Shown one piece after another: positions 59,876 to 64,000 of a DNA stretch of 64,000 nt (its first letter is position 1; each line of letters opens with the position of its first letter). A program made the position numbers and the translations under genes. Source of the DNA: Methanobacteriota archaeon. Lineage in GTDB: Archaea; Methanobacteriota; Methanobacteria; Methanobacteriales; Methanobacteriaceae. The stretch is taken from positions 1-64,000 of the forward strand of contig JAEYSH010000038.1 in NCBI GenBank assembly GCA_023434825.1, written 5' to 3'. The notes under the pieces are model-generated. The model was given only the letters and a program-made list of their open reading frames with translations, did no database searches and was not told where the DNA came from.

Positions 59876-61024
59876 ATGGAAATTGTGCTTTGTGTTACAG
59901 GGAGTATTGCTGCAACAGAAACTATTAAACTTGCAAGAGAGTTTAGAAGGCAAGGATTTGACGTTAAATGCTTCATGAGTGATGGGGCATGCGATATAAT
60001 CCATCCTTACACCATGGAGTTTGCAACAGGGCAGGAAATAGTTACAAAAATTACAGGTGAAATTGAGCATGTAAAATACTCAACTTCTGACCTTATTGTT
60101 GTTGCACCAGCAACTGCAAATGTTATAAGTAAATTTGCCTACAAAATTGCAGATAACCCAATTAACACCCTTTTAATTACAGCTTTTGGTTATAAAACAC
60201 CCATTTTAATGGTTCCATCCATGCACAATTCCATGTATAAAGCTGTTAAGGGAAATATTGAAACTCTTAAAGAAGAAGATATTACTTTTATTAAGCCTAA
60301 AATTGAAGAAAAAAAGGCTAAATTCCCTGATGTCCAGGATATTGTTCTTCACGCCCTGCGTGAATTAGGCAATAAAGATTTAGAGGGCAAAAAAGTTCTT
60401 GTTAGTGCCGGAGCGACATATGAAAAGATTGATGAAGTTAGAGGCATAACAAACAGAAGCTCCGGTAAAATGGGAGTTGAAATTGCAAAAGAAGCTTTTA
60501 TTAGAGGTGCAGATGTCACTTTAATTAAAGGCAAAATGACTGCTGATATTCCTAATGTTTTTAATATAATTGAAGTTGAATCTGTTGAAGATATGCGTAA
60601 TGCTGTACTTGAACAGGCTAAAACTCATGATATTTTCATTTCAGCCGCTGCTGTTTCTGATTTTATTCCAAAAATAGAAAATGAAGCAAATAAAATTTCT
60701 TCAAGTGAAGATATTACTTTAAAACTTGAAAGAGCACCCAAAATTATTGGTGAAGTAAAAGGAATAAATGAAAATATCTTTTTAGTTGGTTTTAAAGCAG
60801 AATATGGTATTTCAAGAGATGAATTAATTAAATCTGCAAATGAAAGGATTGAAGAACATAATCTGGACCTTATGGTTGCAAATGATGTTGCAGTTGAAGG
60901 TGCTGGTTTTGGTGCAGATAAAAATCAGGTTATTTTAATTGATGATGAGATTATTGATGTTCCTTTAGCTTCTAAAAAAGAAGTTGCAGTTAAAATTATT
61001 AATAGGATTATTGAAAGAACATAA
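59876..61024 (+). CDS. coaBC: Bifunctional phosphopantothenoylcysteine decarboxylase / phosphopantothenate-cysteine ligase
   Basis: This enzyme carries out two steps of coenzyme A biosynthesis. The start ATG 59876 follows GAGGGACAAA and gives 382 residues. The N-terminal CoaC flavoprotein domain has CVTGSIAATETIKL and a PSMHNSMY substrate clamp. The C-terminal CoaB domain has KKVLVSAGATYEKIDEVRGITNRSSGKMG and ISAAAVSDFIP. The in-frame TTG at 59864 overlaps the ribosome binding site region and was rejected. Confidence 0.96.
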   Translation: MEIVLCVTGSIAATETIKLAREFRRQGFDVKCFMSDGACDIIHPYTMEFATGQEIVTKITGEIEHVKYSTSDLIVVAPATANVISKFAYKIADNPINTLLITAFGYKTPILMVPSMHNSMYKAVKGNIETLKEEDITFIKPKIEEKKAKFPDVQDIVLHALRELGNKDLEGKKVLVSAGATYEKIDEVRGITNRSSGKMGVEIAKEAFIRGADVTLIKGKMTADIPNVFNIIEVESVEDMRNAVLEQAKTHDIFISAAAVSDFIPKIENEANKISSSEDITLKLERAPKIIGEVKGINENIFLVGFKAEYGISRDELIKSANERIEEHNLDLMVANDVAVEGAGFGADKNQVILIDDEIIDVPLASKKEVAVKIINRIIERT

Positions 61025-61038
61025 AATTATTTTTATTT

Positions 61039-61179
61039 TTAATTATTTTCTTCTTCATCTTCTTCAATAACCAATCCACGATATCCACAGTCGAAACATT
61101 CCCATATCGGCCCCATCTGTGGAATAACCCATTTTATATTAGTAGAACCGCAGTTTGGGCATTTTTTAATCGAAACCAT
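61039..61179 (-). CDS. Small zinc-ribbon protein next to flpA
   Basis: This 46-residue protein has KKCPNCGSTNIKWVIPQMGPIWECFDCGYRG (two CxxC knuckles) and an acidic tail. The start is ATG 61179, preceded by AGGAAGATT. The frame extension upstream overlaps flpA and was rejected. It is directly downstream of flpA, in the same direction. It may bind RNA or assist the box C/D RNP, as inferred from context only. Confidence 0.75.
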   Translation of the reverse strand: MVSIKKCPNCGSTNIKWVIPQMGPIWECFDCGYRGLVIEEDEEENN

Positions 61180-61189
61180 ATTAATCTTC

Positions 61190-61855
61190 CTAAAAACTGA
61201 ATTCACAAATAAAAGCCATATGATCTTTCTCATAAGGCTCTAATTTAATTTTCTCAAGAACCCTAAACCCACTTGTTTTCAATTTTGACTCTTCTTCTTT
61301 AAATACGCTTTTTGGAGCTTTTGTAACATCAATACTCCTCGCTTTTATCATTAAAATTCCAATTCCGTCTTCTTTACAATATAAACGCATATTATCCATG
61401 AAAAGCTCTGATTGATTAGGCTGTGCCACATCAGAATAAACAATATCCACTTTTTGAACCATATTCATGTAATTTTTTGATTTTGTGGCATCATCGAGAA
61501 CTGGAATCATATTTTCTCGATCATTGCAAACATCCATAAGATTTCTCATCATTCTCGGCGAAAACTCAACACAGTAAACCAGGCCATATTTACAAATATC
61601 TGAAACATGAGAAGGAGTGGTACCTGCTGAAGCACCTAAATATAACACTTTTGAATCTTCTTCAAATGGATAGTTTTTTAATCCATTTAATATAGCCGCT
61701 GAAAGCTTTGAGCGCCTTGGATCCCAGATTCTGTATTCTTTATCTTTAAATTCAACCAATCTTTCATCATAAACCTTTTTTCCGGGATTTAAATTTTCTG
61801 TGGCAACATGATTATCTATTTCATAAACGCCAGTGAATTTTTGAGTAATTTCCAT
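61190..61855 (-). CDS. flpA: Fibrillarin-like rRNA/tRNA 2'-O-methyltransferase FlpA
   Basis: This is the methyltransferase of archaeal box C/D RNPs. It has 221 residues from ATG 61855, with GGAG upstream. The S-adenosylmethionine-binding region is YLGASAGTTPSHVSDICK. Fibrillarin features KVYDERLVEF, YRIWDPRRSKLSAAIL and CVEFSPRMMRNL are intact. It forms an operon with nop5 and the coiled-coil gene on the same strand. Confidence 0.96.
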   Translation of the reverse strand: MEITQKFTGVYEIDNHVATENLNPGKKVYDERLVEFKDKEYRIWDPRRSKLSAAILNGLKNYPFEEDSKVLYLGASAGTTPSHVSDICKYGLVYCVEFSPRMMRNLMDVCNDRENMIPVLDDATKSKNYMNMVQKVDIVYSDVAQPNQSELFMDNMRLYCKEDGIGILMIKARSIDVTKAPKSVFKEEESKLKTSGFRVLEKIKLEPYEKDHMAFICEFSF

Positions 61856-61887
61856 CTTTATTTTCTCCAAATATCAAATTAAAACTT

Positions 61888-62232
61888 TTATTTTTTGTCT
61901 TTATCTTCTGTTATTATGCAACTATCTTCTAAACTCTGCATAGATTCCAGAATTTCTTCTCTTATCTTATGGACTTTTTCTATAGAATCCAGAAGCTCTA
62001 ATCTTGTTACTTGAACTGAACCCCTTATATCTTCCGCTTCTTTAGTCATGCCATTTAAAAGAGTTTCAGTTTTTTCATTTTGTAAATTCATCATACCTTG
62101 AATATGTGCGAAATTATTTTTAAGACGTTCCTCAGTTCTTTTAGAAAATCTAATGGCATATACTGCCAGGATTGCAGATATTAAACTTGAAACAAACGAA
62201 AGAACATATAAAGGCACTAAATAATCAACCAT
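61888..62232 (-). CDS. Membrane-anchored coiled-coil protein between nop5 and flpA
   Basis: This 114-residue protein has one N-terminal transmembrane helix (about 5-27). A charged helical part with a coiled-coil pattern follows (RFSKRTEERLKNNFAHIQGMMNLQNEKTETLLNGM and LELLDSIEKVHKIREEILESM). I recognise no family. The gene lies 11 bases after nop5 and 32 bases before flpA, with a GGGGAT ribosome binding site. It is in the rRNA-modification operon. Confidence 0.65.
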   Translation of the reverse strand: MVDYLVPLYVLSFVSSLISAILAVYAIRFSKRTEERLKNNFAHIQGMMNLQNEKTETLLNGMTKEAEDIRGSVQVTRLELLDSIEKVHKIREEILESMQSLEDSCIITEDKDKK

Positions 62233-62243
62233 TAAAATCCCCT

Positions 62244-63473
62244 TTAGTAATAATCTTTAACTTTTTTTCGATATTTATCCTTCTTTTTCTTCTTTTTCTT
62301 CCCTTTACCTTCCTTATCCTCTTTTTTAGATTTATTTGACCGTGGAGGGAATGGATGAGCTTTTTTAATTTCTTCAATTCTCTCTCCAAGTGCTATTTTT
62401 ATATTTGGATCGAATTCGCCAGAATAAACATCTTTACGTACTGCAAGTGTAATTTTTGCAGCTAATGCCCTTGCAAATTTTCCTTTAAGCCACCATCTGG
62501 CACTTCTAATTTCTGGATACTGGTAAATAAGTCCATGTTTTGGCGGCCTTTCTCCAGTCTTTAAATGTCTAAAAAGAGCCTTTTCAGCACCGATAATTTG
62601 AATTGTACTTGATGAAAGTAATGCAAGTCTTTCAATACTGCCAATATGCGCTATGAGCTTTGCGCCAAGTGAAGCACCAACAAGGTCACTTAAATTAGGT
62701 GCAATTTCGCTCATTTTCTCTTCTACATATTCATTTAGAGATTTTTTTGTGTTTTGGAGAGTTTTTAATGAACTGGCGAATTCCTGAACTATTTCAAGAT
62801 CTCTTCCCTCAATTTCAGCCCCAGTACTTTGATCCTTAATTCCAAGTTCTTTTAAATCTTCATTTTGACTTATAGCTGAACTATCCCCATATTCAGCAAT
62901 TAAGCTTACATATTTTTCATTATTCCTGATTTTATCAAGTTCTGGATAATGAATTGCGTACCATTCCCTTAACCTTTCAATCAGTTTACCGATAGATTCA
63001 TCAATTTCATCAATTGAATTTATAGCCTGGATTAAGTACATATCACGAGCTTTAGAAGCTTCTTTAATTTTATAATTAGTAAGATCAAATGATACATTAC
63101 GCAATTGATTATTAAATTCATCCGGAGATTCAATAAAACCAGTTTGTTTTAATATAACGGCCATATTTGACCTTAAATAATCTCCAGCAGCGCTTGGATT
63201 TTCAAATTTAAATTTGGAAGCTCCTTTTAAGCTTTTATATTTTGAAACACTGACATTTGTTTCTATTATAATCGAATTACATCTTTTAATATTCCTTCTA
63301 AGCAGAATTTCTTCTTCTGAAGCTAAATTTCCATTACTAGCTTCAATTAGTGCCTCTGTAATTTTTTCTCTTGGGAAAAGTTCATAATCAATGAGATTAA
63401 AATTTTCATCTAATAAAACAAAACCTGCAAAACAACCTGTAAGATAACATTTCATAAAATTGATCTGTTTCAT
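62244..63473 (-). CDS. Nop5/Nop56-related box C/D RNP scaffold protein
   Basis: This is the archaeal Nop5 protein, which bridges L7Ae-bound guide RNA and fibrillarin. It has 409 residues. The N-terminal part contacts fibrillarin, the central part is a coiled coil, and the Nop domain contains LVGASLGAKLIAHIGSIERLALLSSSTIQIIGAEKALFRHLKTG. A lysine-rich tail (about the last 30 residues) ends the protein. No ribosome binding site precedes ATG 63473, and an internal ATG six codons on (63455) is possible. It diverges from pyrD by 32 bases. Confidence 0.95.
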   Translation of the reverse strand: MKQINFMKCYLTGCFAGFVLLDENFNLIDYELFPREKITEALIEASNGNLASEEEILLRRNIKRCNSIIIETNVSVSKYKSLKGASKFKFENPSAAGDYLRSNMAVILKQTGFIESPDEFNNQLRNVSFDLTNYKIKEASKARDMYLIQAINSIDEIDESIGKLIERLREWYAIHYPELDKIRNNEKYVSLIAEYGDSSAISQNEDLKELGIKDQSTGAEIEGRDLEIVQEFASSLKTLQNTKKSLNEYVEEKMSEIAPNLSDLVGASLGAKLIAHIGSIERLALLSSSTIQIIGAEKALFRHLKTGERPPKHGLIYQYPEIRSARWWLKGKFARALAAKITLAVRKDVYSGEFDPNIKIALGERIEEIKKAHPFPPRSNKSKKEDKEGKGKKKKKKKDKYRKKVKDYY

Positions 63474-63505
63474 ATAGTTTTAAAGTTTTTTTATGGTGGA
63501 GCATT

Positions 63506-64000
63506 ATGTTAGAAGTTGAATTATGTAACGTTAAATTAAAAAATCCAACCATGTTGGCAGCCGGGATTATGGGAAGTACTGCCGCTTCAATGAACTGGGT
63601 TTCAAGAAACGGTGCTGGAGCAGTTGTAACCAAATCATTTGGTCTAGAGCCTAATAAAGGATATGTAAACCCCACTACTGTTGAAGTAACTGGAGGAGTT
63701 ATAAATGCTATCGGCCTTTCTAATCCTGGCGTAGATAATTTCATTGGCGAATTAGAAAAAATTGAAAAGCAAACTCCAACTATTGCTTCCATATACGGAG
63801 CTTCAGGAGAGGATTTTGCCCAGATTGCTGCTAAAATTGAAAATTATGCTGATATGATTGAATTAAATGTTTCATGTCCCCATGCTCAGAAAGGATGTGG
63901 TGCTTCAATTGGAGAAGATCCAATTTTAACTGATGAAATTGTTAAAGCAGTAAAAAATGCAGTTAAGATTCCAGTTATTGTTAAATTAACACCTAATGTA
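63506..64000 (+). CDS. pyrD: Dihydroorotate dehydrogenase (partial, cut by right edge)
   Basis: This enzyme oxidises dihydroorotate to orotate in pyrimidine synthesis. The first 165 residues are visible and the open frame continues past the window. The start ATG 63506 is preceded by GGTGGA. It shows NPTMLAAGIMGSTAASMNWV, GAVVTKSFGLEPNKGYVNPT, GLSNPGVDNF and IELNVSCPHAQKGCGASIGEDP, typical of the class 1B (NAD-linked) form. It was found by reading the strand directly. Confidence 0.93.
   Translation, partial: MLEVELCNVKLKNPTMLAAGIMGSTAASMNWVSRNGAGAVVTKSFGLEPNKGYVNPTTVEVTGGVINAIGLSNPGVDNFIGELEKIEKQTPTIASIYGASGEDFAQIAAKIENYADMIELNVSCPHAQKGCGASIGEDPILTDEIVKAVKNAVKIPVIVKLTPNV

Overview
The window comes from a mesophilic, AT-rich methanogenic archaeon of the order Methanobacteriales, most like Methanobacterium. 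Four things support this: a complete energy-converting hydrogenase b (ehb) operon, the C1-pathway formyltransferase Ftr, archaeal fibrillarin (FlpA) with Nop5, and GGTGAT or GGAGG ribosome binding sites used with many TTG and GTG starts. No rRNA, tRNA, CRISPR array, insertion sequence or prophage was found.

Layout. 1-13.9 kb: a methyltransferase and TetR gene sharing an operator; Trk potassium uptake; a slipin; a TRAM-domain RNA-binding protein; a phosphoesterase; an LPG-synthase-like flippase; ftr; a zinc-ribbon protein with a phage-head-protein-like tail; a K+ channel with a triplicated C-terminal domain; nnr; argG. 13.9-25.2 kb: two short genes, then ehbA-ehbP. The first ten ehb genes encode the Mrp/complex I-like membrane arm. 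They are followed by a polyferredoxin with 14 cluster motifs, a ferredoxin, the NiFe small and large subunits, the NuoH-like subunit and EhbP. Several gaps in the distal half hold perfect short hairpins.

25.2-41 kb is the accessory part. It has four flavin or redox genes, a Cys-rich mini-protein divergent from a PadR regulator with palindromic operators, and a six-gene TetR-controlled operon. That operon encodes a 4Fe-4S protein, a pyruvyl-transferase-like enzyme, a reductase-adenylate ligase fusion, an ATC-hydrolase-like protein and a GMC oxidoreductase carrying a ferredoxin-type cysteine motif. It looks like an uncharacterised lipid or secondary-metabolite pathway and is the strongest candidate for a new system. 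After it come a NimA-like protein, a flavodoxin-fold reductase, an Fpg/Nei-like protein lacking the N-terminal proline, and four tandem copies of a small family I do not recognise.

41.3-64 kb: a short-form hcp operon, a solitary Cas4-like nuclease, homoserine dehydrogenase, an array of hairpins that runs into the end of a nucleotidyltransferase gene, and 7-deazaguanine (archaeosine) genes queD and queE. Then come five consecutive CBS-domain genes leading into an RNA ligase with an apparent non-AUG start, pheA, three PsbP-like surface proteins, a KH protein, coaBC, the FlpA-Nop5 C/D-box RNP genes, and the 5' part of pyrD at the right edge.
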